A stretch of 64,000 nt of DNA from Comamonas sp. SCN 67-35. GTDB taxonomy: Bacteria; Pseudomonadota; Gammaproteobacteria; Burkholderiales; Burkholderiaceae_C. The stretch lies in NCBI GenBank assembly GCA_001725255.1, contig MEFV01000004.1:62001-126000 (forward strand), in the 5' to 3' direction. Shown here in pieces: positions 1 to 8,364 of the stretch. Below the pieces are notes generated by a model. That model saw only the letters and a list, made by a program, of their open reading frames with translations. It did no database searches and had not been told where the DNA came from. A program made the position numbers and the translations under genes. The number at the start of each line of letters is the position of its first letter. Positions within the stretch are counted from its first letter, which is position 1.

Positions 1-815
1 ACGGCACGCTCACGCCCGAGGACGTGGCGCGGCGCGCGCACGCCAACGGCGTCACGCTCTGGGCGCTGACCGACCACGACGAGGTGGCGGGCCAGCCGCG
101 CGCCGCGCGCGCCGCCGCCGCCCTGGGCATGGACTACCTCACCGGGGTGGAAATCTCGGTGACGTTTGCCGACACCACGGTGCACATCGTCGGCCTGGGG
201 TTCGATGCCGACAATGCAGCGCTGGTGCAGGGCCTGGCAGCCACGCGCGACGGGCGCGACGCGCGCGGGCGCGAGATGGCGGCGCAACTCGACGCCGTGG
301 GCATCCACGGCGCCTACGAGGGCGCGATGCGCTACGCGGGCAACCCGGCGCTGCTGGCTCGCCCGCACTTCGCGCGCTACATCGTCGAGCAGGGTCTGTG
401 CGCCGATGTGAGCGAGGTGTTTCGCAAATACCTCACCGAAGGCAAGCCCGGCTACGTGCCCCACCGCTGGGCGCGCCTGGGAGACGCCGTGCGCTGGATC
501 ACCGAGGCGGGCGGCCTGGCCGTCATCGCGCACCCGGCGCGCTACCGTTTCAGCCCCACCGAGGAATACGCGCTGTTCTCCGAGTTCAAGACGCATGGCG
601 GGCGCGGCGTGGAGGTGGTCACCGGCAGCCACACCCGCACCGAATACGCCACCTACACCGACATGGCGCGCGAGTTCGATCTGCTCGCCTCCACCGGCAG
701 CGACTTTCACAGCCCCGACGAATCGCACGCCGACCTGGGATCGCTGCCGCCCCTGCCGCAGGGGCTGACCCCCGTCTGGGAACCACTGGCCCACCGCATC
801 CGGCACGCCCACTGA
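1..815 (+). CDS. rnm: PHP-domain phosphatase (3',5'-nucleoside bisphosphate phosphatase / RNase AM, YciV-like), 5' end missing
   Basis: The reading frame is open from base 3 and the first residues (GTLTPEDVARRAH) match the segment that normally follows the N-terminal DLHSHS metal motif of this family, so the true start lies left of the window; the GTG at 24 is only an internal codon. Visible PHP motifs are LTDHDE near the start, IAHPARY in the middle and STGSDFH near the end, all expected metal ligands. Family members remove the 3' phosphate from 3',5'-bisphosphonucleotides and trim 5' ends of short RNAs in the cytoplasm. The next gene, a YciO-type protein, starts 10 bases downstream, an arrangement that also recalls the yciV-yciO pairing of enterobacteria. 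Confidence 0.88.
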   Translation, partial: GTLTPEDVARRAHANGVTLWALTDHDEVAGQPRAARAAAALGMDYLTGVEISVTFADTTVHIVGLGFDADNAALVQGLAATRDGRDARGREMAAQLDAVGIHGAYEGAMRYAGNPALLARPHFARYIVEQGLCADVSEVFRKYLTEGKPGYVPHRWARLGDAVRWITEAGGLAVIAHPARYRFSPTEEYALFSEFKTHGGRGVEVVTGSHTRTEYATYTDMAREFDLLASTGSDFHSPDESHADLGSLPPLPQGLTPVWEPLAHRIRHAH

Positions 816-825
816 ACCTCCCGCC

Positions 826-1461
826 ATGGCCCAATACTTCGAAGTCCACCCTGACAACCCGCAGCCGCGTCTGCTCAAGCAGGCGAGCGCGCTCCTGGCC
901 GGAGGCGGCATCCTGGCCGTGCCCACGGATTCGAGCTATGCCCTCGTGTGCCAGCTCGACGACAAGGCCGCGGCCGACCGGCTGCGCCGCATCCGTCAGG
1001 TCGATGAAAAACACCACCTCACGCTGCTGTGCCGCGACCTGTCCGAGCTGGCGACCTACGCGCACGTGGACAACCGCCAGTACCGCCTGCTCAAGCTCGC
1101 CACACCCGGCCCCTACACCTTCATCCTGGACGCCACCAAGGAAGTGCCGCGGCGCCTGAGCCATCCGCAGCGCAAGACCATCGGCCTGCGCGTGCCCACA
1201 CGCAGCACCACGTTGATGCTGCTGCAACTGCACGGCGCGCCGCTGCTGTCCACCACGCTGATCGCGCCCGGCGAGACCGAGCCGATGAACGACCCGCAGG
1301 AGATCCGCGAGCGCTTTGAAAAGCTCATCGACGGCATCGTCGATTCGGGCGCCTGCCCGCTGCAGCCCACCACGGTGCTCGATCTCACGCCCATGGGCAC
1401 GGGCGGCGACCCCATCGTGGTGCGCGAGGGGCGCGGCAGCCTGCAGGCACTGGGGCTTTGA
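826..1461 (+). CDS. YciO/YrdC/Sua5-family protein (L-threonylcarbamoyladenylate synthase-type)
   Basis: This 211-residue protein carries the YrdC-like fold signature: the N-terminal GGGILAVPTDSSYAL block, a KHH motif, the TPGPYTFIL block and IGLRVP. YrdC/Sua5 enzymes make threonylcarbamoyl-AMP for the t6A modification of tRNA. The short length without a Sua5 C-terminal domain, and the gene pairing with the PHP phosphatase, fit the YciO branch, whose physiological role is less certain. It probably shares a transcript with the upstream gene. It ends 13 bases before the convergent regulator gene; the sequence GCCGCT-AC-AGCGGC at 1471-1484 could form a small hairpin at that junction. Confidence 0.85.
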   Translation: MAQYFEVHPDNPQPRLLKQASALLAGGGILAVPTDSSYALVCQLDDKAAADRLRRIRQVDEKHHLTLLCRDLSELATYAHVDNRQYRLLKLATPGPYTFILDATKEVPRRLSHPQRKTIGLRVPTRSTTLMLLQLHGAPLLSTTLIAPGETEPMNDPQEIRERFEKLIDGIVDSGACPLQPTTVLDLTPMGTGGDPIVVREGRGSLQALGL

Positions 1462-1474
1462 ACGCGCACCGCCG

Positions 1475-1936
1475 CTACAGCGGCAGCACGTGCGTGCGCT
1501 TGATCTCCTTGAGCACGAAGTTGGTGGAAATCTCGCGCACGCCGGGCAGCGCGCGAAGCGTGGTGCGCACGTAATCCGAAAACGCCTGCAGGTCGGGCGC
1601 GACGACTTCGAGCTGGTAGTCGAAGCGCCCCGAGAGGTTGTGGCAGGCGAGCACCTCGCGCGCGGCGGCGATCTCGCGCTCGAACGCGGCCATGGTCTGG
1701 GGCGTGTGGTCCTGCATCGTCAGATGCACGAAGCCCAGCACCCCGAGCCCCACGGTCTTGCGCTCGAGATGGGCGTGGTAGCCCTCGATCACGCCGCTGT
1801 CTTCCAGGCGCCGGATGCGCCGCCAGCACGGCGAGGTTGACAGCGAAACCGATTCCGCGAGCTCGCCCACGGTGGCGCGCCCGTCGCGCTGCAGCGCATC
1901 GAGCAGGGATCGGTCGGTGGCGTCGAGGTCAATCAT
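1475..1936 (-). CDS. mdeR: Lrp/AsnC-family transcriptional regulator, probable regulator of methionine gamma-lyase (MdeR-type)
   Basis: About 153 residues: an N-terminal winged helix-turn-helix (LLDALQRDGRATVGELAE, then STSPCWRRIRRLE as recognition helix) and a C-terminal RAM/AsnC ligand domain (SGRFDYQLEVVAPD, then GVREISTNFVLKEIK). I chose ATG at 1936 because GGTG lies 6 bases upstream and the protein then begins MIDLDATD as usual; ATGs at 1942 and 1948 are alternatives. The gene is divergent from the methionine gamma-lyase gene, and in Pseudomonas putida an Lrp-type MdeR sits divergently beside mdeA and activates it in response to methionine. The local-activator role here is inferred from that synteny. 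Confidence 0.88.
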   Translation of the reverse strand: MIDLDATDRSLLDALQRDGRATVGELAESVSLSTSPCWRRIRRLEDSGVIEGYHAHLERKTVGLGVLGFVHLTMQDHTPQTMAAFEREIAAAREVLACHNLSGRFDYQLEVVAPDLQAFSDYVRTTLRALPGVREISTNFVLKEIKRTHVLPL

Positions 1937-1958
1937 GCTCATCACCATGAATTCAAAG

Positions 1959-2009
1959 GAAATTTTTACCCTTTTATCACGCTTGCATGCGGTATTGAGC
2001 GAAATTTTT
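1959..2009. promoter_or_regulatory. Phased A/T-rich direct repeats in the mdeR-mdeA intergenic region (candidate Lrp-type operator)
   Basis: GAAATTTTT occurs at 1959-1967 and again at 2001-2009. The two copies are 42 bases apart, about four helical turns, in the most A/T-rich stretch of the neighbourhood between two divergent genes. Lrp/AsnC proteins bind as octamers to phased A/T-rich sites, so this is a reasonable operator for the divergent regulator. The repeats are seen directly; their function is inferred. Confidence 0.45.
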
Positions 2010-2064
2010 CCGCACCAAACGCCAAACAATGGTGCGCATCACACATCCATTGCAGGAGCCTCCC

Positions 2065-3327
2065 ATGGCCCAGAGCACCCCGCGCGGCGCCGGTTTTTCC
2101 ACCCGCGCCATCCACCACGGCTACCACCCGGCCGACAACCAGGGCGCACTGGTGCCGCCGATTCACACTTCAGCCACCTGGGTGTTTCCGGACACGGCCT
2201 ACGGCGCGCGCTGCTTTGCCGGCGAGGAGAAGGGCTACGTCTACACGCGCATCTCCAACCCCACGCTGGCGCTGCTCGAAGGGCGCCTGGCCAGCCTGGA
2301 GCAGGGTGCTGCGGCCGTGGTCTTCGGCTCGGGCATGGGGGCGATCACCGCCACGCTCTGGTCCATGCTCGCGCCCGGCGACGAAGTCCTCACCGACCAG
2401 ACGCTCTACGGCTGCACCTTCGCCTTTCTGCACCATGGCATCGGGCACTTTGGCGTACAGGTGCGCCACGTAGACATGACCGACCCGGCGCAGGTGGCCG
2501 CCGCCATGAGCGACAAGACCCGCGTGGTCTACCTCGAATCGCCCGCCAACCCGAACATGCGCCTGGCGGACATCGCCGCCATCGCCGAACTCACCCACGC
2601 CCGGGGCGCGAAGCTGGTGGTGGACAACACCTATTGCTCGCCCTACCTGCAGCAGCCCCTGACGCTGGGCGCGGACGTGAGCGTGCACTCGATGACCAAG
2701 TACCTGAGCGGCCACGGCGACGTGACGGCGGGCGCCGCGATCTTTGCCGATGCCGAGCTGGCGCAGCGCGTGCGCCTGGTCGGCCTCAAGGACATGACGG
2801 GTGCCGTGATGTCCCCGCAGGACGCGCACCTCGTGATGCGCGGCCTGAAGACCCTGGCGCTGCGCATGGACCGCCACTGCGAGAACGCGCAGAAGGTGGC
2901 GCGCTTCATCGAGGCGCACCCGGCCACCGAGCGGGTTCATTACCCGGGCCTGGCGAGCTTTGCCCAGCACCCGCTCGCGCGCCGCCAGATGCGGCAGATG
3001 GGTGGCATGATGGCCTTCGAGCTGCACGGCGGCCTGCAGGCGGGCATCCGCTTCATGGATGCGCTCACGCTCGTCGCGCGCGCCGTGAGCCTGGGCGACG
3101 CCGAGACCCTGGCGCAGCACCCGGCGAGCATGACGCACTCCACCTACACGCCCGAGGAGCGTGCCGCGCACGGCATCTCCGAGGGGCTGGTGCGCCTGTC
3201 CGTCGGGCTGGAAGACGTGGAGGACATCCTCGCCGACATCGGGCAGGCGCTGGACTCGGTGCATGCGGCCCACATCGGCGCGGGCCCACGCCGGGCGGCG
3301 GTGACCGGGCGCGCGGCCACGATCTGA
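2065..3327 (+). CDS. mdeA: L-methionine gamma-lyase (PLP-dependent, Cys/Met metabolism family)
   Basis: A 420-residue fold-type I PLP enzyme expected to cleave L-methionine to methanethiol, ammonia and 2-oxobutyrate. The Schiff-base lysine is Lys212 in HSMTKYLSGHGD. The segment TLYGCTFAF carries Tyr115 and Cys117, which correspond to the Tyr114/Cys116 pair of the Pseudomonas enzyme; that cysteine separates methionine gamma-lyases from cystathionine lyases and synthases. SPANPN and the C-terminal EGLVRLSVGLED are further family landmarks. ATG at 2065 is preferred because CAGGAG lies 6 bases upstream; the in-frame start at 2029 has no ribosome-binding site. A PDH-E1-like gene follows, as in mdeAB of P. 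putida, which supports methionine catabolism over transsulfuration. Confidence 0.9.
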   Translation: MAQSTPRGAGFSTRAIHHGYHPADNQGALVPPIHTSATWVFPDTAYGARCFAGEEKGYVYTRISNPTLALLEGRLASLEQGAAAVVFGSGMGAITATLWSMLAPGDEVLTDQTLYGCTFAFLHHGIGHFGVQVRHVDMTDPAQVAAAMSDKTRVVYLESPANPNMRLADIAAIAELTHARGAKLVVDNTYCSPYLQQPLTLGADVSVHSMTKYLSGHGDVTAGAAIFADAELAQRVRLVGLKDMTGAVMSPQDAHLVMRGLKTLALRMDRHCENAQKVARFIEAHPATERVHYPGLASFAQHPLARRQMRQMGGMMAFELHGGLQAGIRFMDALTLVARAVSLGDAETLAQHPASMTHSTYTPEERAAHGISEGLVRLSVGLEDVEDILADIGQALDSVHAAHIGAGPRRAAVTGRAATI

Positions 3328-3419
3328 GACACTTGCGCCGCCCGGCGCGCACCGGGTGACTTGCCAAACGCAAGGGATTGCGGCACACCTTGGGCCATGA
3401 CCCCGCGCACAGGACTGCC

Positions 3420-6062
3420 ATGAACGCACCGCTCGCACCCTCCCTTCTCGCCGGCGCCGACGGCGCGCCGGACATCGACCCGCAGGAAACCACCGAGTGG
3501 CGCGATGCCTTCATGGCGCTGCTGGCCACGCAGGGGCCCGAGCGCGCGCGCTTCATCCTCGACACGCTGGTCGAGGCCGCGCACCAGCGCCGCGTGCCCT
3601 GGCGGCCGCAGCTGAACACCCCCTACGTCAACACCGTGAGCGCGCAGGCGCAGCCGCCCTTCCCCGGCGACTTGGCGGTGGAAGAGCGCCTGGGCTCGCT
3701 CATGCGCTGGAACGCGCTGGCCATGGTGGTGCGCGCCAACAAGGCCTACGGTGAACTGGGCGGACACATCGCCAGCTACGCCAGCGCCGCCGATCTGTTC
3801 GAGGTCGGCTTCAACCACTTTTTCCACGCCCGCGAAGGGCTTGCGCCCGGCCAGCACCGGGGCGACCTGGTGTTCTTTCAGCCGCACAGCGCGCCGGGGG
3901 TCTATGCGCGCGCCTTCCTCGAAGGGTTCCTGACGGAGCAGGACCTGCTGCACTTTCGCCAGGAGATCACCGCGCCCAGGGAAGGCGCGCGCGGCCTGTG
4001 CAGCTACCCGCACCCCTGGTCCATGCCGGATTTCTGGCAGTTCCCCACGGGCTCGATGGGGCTGGGGCCGATCAGCAGCATCTACCACGCGCGCTTCATG
4101 CACTACCTGACCGACCGGGGCCTGCTGGACTGCCTCGGCCGTAAGGTCTGGGGCGTGTTCGGCGACGGCGAGATGGACGAGCCCGAGAGCACCAGCGCGC
4201 TCACGCTCGCCGCGCGCGAGCGCCTCGACAACCTGGTCTGGGTGGTCAACTGCAACCTGCAGCGCCTGGACGGCCCGGTGCGCGGCAACGGGCGCATCGT
4301 CGACGAACTGGAGCGGCTGTTCACCGGCAGCGGCTGGAACGTGATCAAGCTGCTCTGGGGTAGCGACTGGGACGGCCTCTTTGCGCGCGACCTCACTGGC
4401 ACGCTGGTGCGCACGCTGGGCGAGACGGTGGACGGCCAGATGCAGACCTTCGCGGCCAAGGACGGGCGCTTCAACCGCGACAACTTCTTCGGCCAGCACC
4501 CCGAGCTGGCGGCCCTGGCGCAGGGCATGACGGACGAGCAGATCGACCGTCTCAAGCGCGGCGGGCACGACCTGGTGAAGATCCACGCCGCCTACGCCCA
4601 GGCGGCCGCGCACCGGGGCGGGCCGACGGTGATCCTCGCGCTCACCAAGAAGGGCTACGGCATGGGCGCAGCGGGCCAGGGCCGGATGACCACGCACAGC
4701 CAGAAGAAGCTGGACGAGGCCGCGCTCATCGAATTTCGCAACCGCTTCAACCTGCCGCTGACCGACGAGGAGGCGGTGCAGCTCAAATTCCTCAAGCCGG
4801 ACGAAAACAGCGCCGAAATGCGCTACCTGCGCGCGCACAGGGCGCAGCTGGGCGGCCACCTGCCCCGGCGCCAGACCGCCTGCGAGCCGCTCGCCGTGCC
4901 GCCGCTGGCGCACTACGCCAGCTTTGCCCTGAACGCCCAGGGCAAGGAGATGAGCACCACCATGGCCTTCGTGCGCATGCTCGGCGGCCTGCTCAAGGAC
5001 GAGGCGCTGGGCCGGCGCGTCGTGCCCATCGTCGCCGACGAGGCGCGCACCTTCGGCATGGCCAATCTGTTCAAGCAGGTGGGCATCTACAGCGACGTGG
5101 GCCAGCGCTACGCGCCCGAGGACATCGGCTCCATCCTGTCCTACCGCGAAGCGCGCGACGGCCAGATCCTGGAGGAAGGCATCACCGAAGCCGGCGCGCT
5201 TGCGAGCTGGACCGCCGCGGCCACGAGCTACAGCGTGCACGGCCTGGCGATGCTGCCCTTCTACATCTACTACTCGATGTTCGGCTTTCAGCGCGTGGGC
5301 GACCTGATCTGGGCCGCGGCCGACCAGCGCGCGCGCGGCTTTCTGCTGGGCGCGACCTCGGGGCGCACGACGCTCGCGGGCGAGGGCCTGCAGCACCAGG
5401 ACGGCACCAGCCACCTGGCGGCCAGCACCATCCCCAACTGCAGGGCGTATGACCCGGCGTTCGCCGGCGAGATGGCGGTGATCGTGGACGCGGGCATGCG
5501 CGCGATGCTGACCGGGCAGCAGGACGCCTTCTACTACGTCACGCTGATGAACGAGAACTATGCCCAGCCCGACCTGCCCGAGGCGGCACACGAAGGCGTG
5601 GTGCGTGGTTGCTATCTATTCAAGAGCTCACAGCGCATGATGGACGAGCGAAAAAGCCCGATTTCATTCAAGTTTCACGCGACGCTGCTGGCCTCGGGCG
5701 CGATCCTGCCCGAGGCGCTCAAGGCGGCCGAGCTGCTGGCGCAGGAGGGCATTGCGGCGAGCGTGGTCAGCGTCACGAGCTGGAGCGAACTGGCACGCGA
5801 CGGGCGCGCCTGCCTGACCGGCGGCGCCACGCCCTGGGTGGCGCAGGTGCTGGCGCAGACGCAAGGACCCATCGTCGCCGCCAGCGACTACGTGAGCAGC
5901 GTGCCCGAGCTCATCCGCGCGCACCTGCCCGCGGGGCGCGGCTACCGCACGCTGGGCACCGACGGTTTCGGGCGCAGCGACACGCGTGCGGCGCTGCGTG
6001 CGCACTTCGAGGTGGACGCGGCTCACATGGCCGCGGCGGCGCGCCAGATGCTTGCAGCCTGA
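3420..6062 (+). CDS. mdeB: Pyruvate dehydrogenase E1-like 2-oxoacid dehydrogenase (AceE homologue, MdeB-type)
   Basis: This 880-residue protein has the layout of homodimeric AceE: the thiamine-diphosphate motif GDGEMDEPES near residue 248, the central pyrimidine-binding region (IVADEARTFGMANLF) and the C-terminal TDGFGRSDTR segment. E1 enzymes decarboxylate a 2-oxoacid with ThDP and acylate a lipoyl E2. No E2 or E3 gene is nearby. Its place 92 bases behind methionine gamma-lyase matches mdeB of Pseudomonas putida, an E1 homologue linked to disposal of 2-oxobutyrate. ATG 3420 follows AGGA with good spacing; an upstream TTG at 3378 is unlikely. Around residues 733-752 the protein carries roughly 13-15 residues more than I expect for AceE, encoded by a visibly less GC-rich patch resembling an intergenic repeat. 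Confidence 0.88.
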   Translation: MNAPLAPSLLAGADGAPDIDPQETTEWRDAFMALLATQGPERARFILDTLVEAAHQRRVPWRPQLNTPYVNTVSAQAQPPFPGDLAVEERLGSLMRWNALAMVVRANKAYGELGGHIASYASAADLFEVGFNHFFHAREGLAPGQHRGDLVFFQPHSAPGVYARAFLEGFLTEQDLLHFRQEITAPREGARGLCSYPHPWSMPDFWQFPTGSMGLGPISSIYHARFMHYLTDRGLLDCLGRKVWGVFGDGEMDEPESTSALTLAARERLDNLVWVVNCNLQRLDGPVRGNGRIVDELERLFTGSGWNVIKLLWGSDWDGLFARDLTGTLVRTLGETVDGQMQTFAAKDGRFNRDNFFGQHPELAALAQGMTDEQIDRLKRGGHDLVKIHAAYAQAAAHRGGPTVILALTKKGYGMGAAGQGRMTTHSQKKLDEAALIEFRNRFNLPLTDEEAVQLKFLKPDENSAEMRYLRAHRAQLGGHLPRRQTACEPLAVPPLAHYASFALNAQGKEMSTTMAFVRMLGGLLKDEALGRRVVPIVADEARTFGMANLFKQVGIYSDVGQRYAPEDIGSILSYREARDGQILEEGITEAGALASWTAAATSYSVHGLAMLPFYIYYSMFGFQRVGDLIWAAADQRARGFLLGATSGRTTLAGEGLQHQDGTSHLAASTIPNCRAYDPAFAGEMAVIVDAGMRAMLTGQQDAFYYVTLMNENYAQPDLPEAAHEGVVRGCYLFKSSQRMMDERKSPISFKFHATLLASGAILPEALKAAELLAQEGIAASVVSVTSWSELARDGRACLTGGATPWVAQVLAQTQGPIVAASDYVSSVPELIRAHLPAGRGYRTLGTDGFGRSDTRAALRAHFEVDAAHMAAAARQMLAA
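5618..5671. repeat. Short Comamonadaceae-type repeat apparently inserted inside mdeB
   Basis: This stretch is clearly A/T-richer than the flanking codons and lines up with the intergenic repeats at 11457, 27605, 49522 and 63146: AGCT, then GCGC, then AGCG, then GCC, then TTT and ATTCAA in the same order and spacing. It is read through in frame as SSQRMMDERKSPISFKF, between two segments (GCYLFK and TLLASGAIL) that are almost adjacent in typical AceE proteins. The match is imperfect and was made by eye. Confidence 0.5.
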
Positions 6063-6068
6063 GGCCCG

Positions 6069-6115
6069 GCGCTGCCGTGGGCGGGCAGCGCACCCATCCC
6101 GCCCGCCACGGGCCG
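6069..6115 (+). terminator. Candidate terminator / nested hairpins after mdeB
   Basis: Seven bases past the mdeB stop, GCGCTGCC (6069-6076) pairs with GGCAGCGC (6084-6091); an overlapping alternative pairs CCGTGGGCGGG with the near-complement at about 6098-6111. There is no U-tract, so an intrinsic terminator is only a possibility. Confidence 0.35.
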
Positions 6116-6142
6116 GTTTGGTCGTGCGCGCGGCGCCACACA

Positions 6143-6176
6143 CTGTCACAAGGCTGTCACATTGAGCCCCGATAGT
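6143..6176 (+). promoter_or_regulatory. PHO box and -10 element of the pst-pho operon
   Basis: CTGTCAC at 6143-6149 and CTGTCAC at 6154-6160 are perfect direct repeats separated by four bases (AAGG), the canonical PhoB recognition pattern. GATAGT at 6171-6176 stands at the usual distance downstream for a -10 hexamer when the PHO box replaces the -35. The pstS start is 40 bases further on. This predicts activation by PhoB, encoded six genes downstream, under phosphate limitation. Confidence 0.88.
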
Positions 6177-6215
6177 TCGTCCTGTCTTACACAACGTCTG
6201 TTCAAGGCCTTCCTC

Positions 6216-7259
6216 ATGAAACCATTGACAAAGCACATCCTTTCATGCCTTGCCCTGTGCGCGGCGGTTGCCACACCGGCACTGGCGCAGCAGGTGGCCA
6301 CGGGCGCCGGCGCCAGTTTTCCCGCGCCGCTGTATGCCAAATGGGCGGCCGACTACCACAAGGCCACGGGTGTGAAGATCAACTACCAGTCGGTCGGCTC
6401 GGGTGCGGGCCTGCGCCAGATCGACGCCAAGACGGTGGACTTCGGTGCCTCCGACGCGCCGTTGACCGACGAGGATCTGGCCAAGAAGGGCCTGGTGCAA
6501 TTTCCCACCGTGGTGGGCGGCGTGATCCCGGTGGTGCACATCGCTGGCATCAAGCCGGGCGAGCTCAAGCTCTCCGGCGCCGTGCTGGCCGACATCTACC
6601 TGGGCAAGGTGGCCAAGTGGAACGATGCGGCCATCACCGCGCTGAACCCCGGCCTGAAGCTGCCCGACGCGCCCATCGCCCCGGTGCGCCGCGCCGACGG
6701 CTCGGGTACCACCAACGCCTTCACCAACTACCTGAGCCAGGTCAGCCCCGAATGGAAGGCCAAGGTGGGCGAGGGCACCGCGGTCAACTGGCCCAGCGGC
6801 GCCGGCGGCAAGGGCAACGAGGGCGTGGCCGCCTTCGTGGGGCGTCTGGCCAACTCGATCGGCTACGTGGAGTACGCCTACGTCAAGCAGAACAAGATGA
6901 CCTACGTGCAGTTGCAGAACGCGGACGGCAAGTTCGTCACCCCTGGTGACACCAGCTTCAAGGCGGCCGCGGCCGGTGCCGACTGGGCCAAATCCTTTCA
7001 CCAGGTGCTCAACAACAAGCCGGGCGCCGACGCCTGGCCCATCACCACCGCCACCTACATCCTGATGCACGCGAAGCAGGACAAGCCTGAGAACGCCCGC
7101 ACCGTGCTCAAGTTCTTCGACTGGGTCTACACCCATGGCGACGCCGCGGCCGCCGAGCTGGACTACGTGCCGATGCCCGCGGCCGTGAAGACGCTGATCC
7201 GCGAGCGCGCCTTCGGCGCCATCCAGGACGGCGCGGGCAAGGCTATCGCCTACCAGTAA
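6216..7259 (+). CDS. pstS: Periplasmic phosphate-binding protein of the Pst ABC transporter
   Basis: A 347-residue precursor. The start [25 protein letters not shown] is a standard Sec signal peptide cleaved after about residue 24. The mature part opens with [19 protein letters not shown], the hallmark of PstS, and contains the phosphate-binding blocks [20 protein letters not shown] and [12 protein letters not shown]. It delivers phosphate to PstCA in the inner membrane. ATG 6216 was chosen because it begins the signal peptide; a start at 6162 would place 18 polar residues in front. It is first in an operon with pstC, pstA, pstB, phoU, phoB and phoR and sits directly behind the PHO box. Confidence 0.96.
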   Translation: MKPLTKHILSCLALCAAVATPALAQQVATGAGASFPAPLYAKWAADYHKATGVKINYQSVGSGAGLRQIDAKTVDFGASDAPLTDEDLAKKGLVQFPTVVGGVIPVVHIAGIKPGELKLSGAVLADIYLGKVAKWNDAAITALNPGLKLPDAPIAPVRRADGSGTTNAFTNYLSQVSPEWKAKVGEGTAVNWPSGAGGKGNEGVAAFVGRLANSIGYVEYAYVKQNKMTYVQLQNADGKFVTPGDTSFKAAAAGADWAKSFHQVLNNKPGADAWPITTATYILMHAKQDKPENARTVLKFFDWVYTHGDAAAAELDYVPMPAAVKTLIRERAFGAIQDGAGKAIAYQ

Positions 7260-7283
7260 GTCACCGACAATACCGAACCGCGC

Positions 7284-7317
7284 CGTGTCCGGCGCCCCGG
7301 CAGGGGTGCCGGACACG
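7284..7317 (+). promoter_or_regulatory. Strong intercistronic hairpin between pstS and pstC
   Basis: Positions 7284-7298 pair with 7303-7317 as a continuous 15-bp stem with one G-U pair, closed by the four-base loop GGCA. No U-run follows, so the structure more likely lowers or protects message at the pstS/pstC boundary than ends transcription. In many bacteria PstS is made in large excess over PstCAB, and an intercistronic stem of this kind would produce that. The structure is read from the sequence; the role is inferred. Confidence 0.65.
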
Positions 7318-7338
7318 CGCGCCAACGGGTATAACAGC

Positions 7339-8364
7339 ATGTCCTTCACCGCCACCCTGGAACCTGCCGCGGCCGCCCCGGCGCGGCCGTCCGACGCCAC
7401 CATGAGCCCACCTCCCCCCATTCGCAGGGCGCGCACCGGCATCGCCGACCGTTTGTTTGCCTGGGCCGCGCGGGGCGCGGCGCTGCTGACGCTGGGGTTG
7501 CTGGTGGCCATCATGGCGTCGCTGGTGGTCGGTGCCTGGCCGGCGATACGCGCCTTCGGCCCGGGCTTCGTGACCAGCGCGGTCTGGGATCCGGTGCGCC
7601 AGGAGTTCGGCGGCCTGGTGATGATCTACGGCACGGTGGTGACCTCGCTCATCGCGCTCTTGATCGCCGTGCCGGTGAGCTTCGGCATCGCGCTGTTCCT
7701 CACCGAGCTGTCACCCGCCTGGCTCAAGCGCCCGCTGGGCACCGCCATCGAGCTGCTGGCGGCCATTCCGTCGATTGTCTACGGCATGTGGGGGCTGCTG
7801 GTGTTCGCGCCCATCCTGTCGGCCTGGGTGCAGCGGCCGCTGCAAGGCTGGTTCGGCCAGGTGCCGGTGCTGGGTGCGCTGTTCTCGGGCCCGCCGGTGG
7901 GCATAGGCATCCTGTCGGCCGGCATCATCCTGGCGATCATGATCATTCCCTTCATCGCCTCGGTGATGCGCGACGTGTTCGAGGTCACGCCGGCACTGCT
8001 CAAGGAGTCCGCCTACGGCCTGGGCGCCACCACCTGGGAGGTGGTCTGGCGCGTGGTGCTGCCCTACACCAAGACGGGCGTGATCGGCGGCATCATGCTG
8101 GGTCTGGGCCGCGCCCTGGGCGAGACCATGGCCGTCACCTTCGTCATCGGCAACATGAACCAGCTGGGCTCTCTCAGCCTGTTCGAGGCCGCCAATTCCA
8201 TCACCTCGGCCCTGGCCAACGAATTCGCCGAGGCCGGGCCCGGCCTGCACCAGGCCTCGCTGATCTACCTGGGGCTGGTGCTGTTCTTCATCACCTTCGT
8301 GGTGCTGGCCTGCTCCAAGCTGCTGCTGGCACGCCTGGCCAAGGGCGAGGGGACGAAATCATGA
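7339..8364 (+). CDS. pstC: Phosphate ABC transporter permease
   Basis: 341 residues with about six membrane segments: a long N-terminal cytoplasmic stretch rich in Pro and Ala, then [20 protein letters not shown] as the first helix. The permease EAA-like loop is seen as [22 protein letters not shown], and [18 protein letters not shown] is strongly conserved in PstC. It forms the channel together with PstA. ATG 7339 is taken as start because it follows the pstS-pstC hairpin; ATG 7402 (MSPPPP) is an alternative. Its stop overlaps the pstA start in ATGA. Confidence 0.95.
   Translation: MSFTATLEPAAAAPARPSDATMSPPPPIRRARTGIADRLFAWAARGAALLTLGLLVAIMASLVVGAWPAIRAFGPGFVTSAVWDPVRQEFGGLVMIYGTVVTSLIALLIAVPVSFGIALFLTELSPAWLKRPLGTAIELLAAIPSIVYGMWGLLVFAPILSAWVQRPLQGWFGQVPVLGALFSGPPVGIGILSAGIILAIMIIPFIASVMRDVFEVTPALLKESAYGLGATTWEVVWRVVLPYTKTGVIGGIMLGLGRALGETMAVTFVIGNMNQLGSLSLFEAANSITSALANEFAEAGPGLHQASLIYLGLVLFFITFVVLACSKLLLARLAKGEGTKS

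Noticed and set aside
3144..5591. An 815-codon minus-strand frame opposite mdeB
   Set aside because: Its composition is that of antisense GC-rich sequence (His, Arg, Val, Gln), without motifs, and the plus strand is clearly an AceE homologue.
5609..6175. A second start (ATG 5609 region) suggesting a frameshift in mdeB
   Set aside because: The main mdeB frame is open through this region to 6062 and carries the conserved C-terminal AceE residues, so no frameshift is needed.
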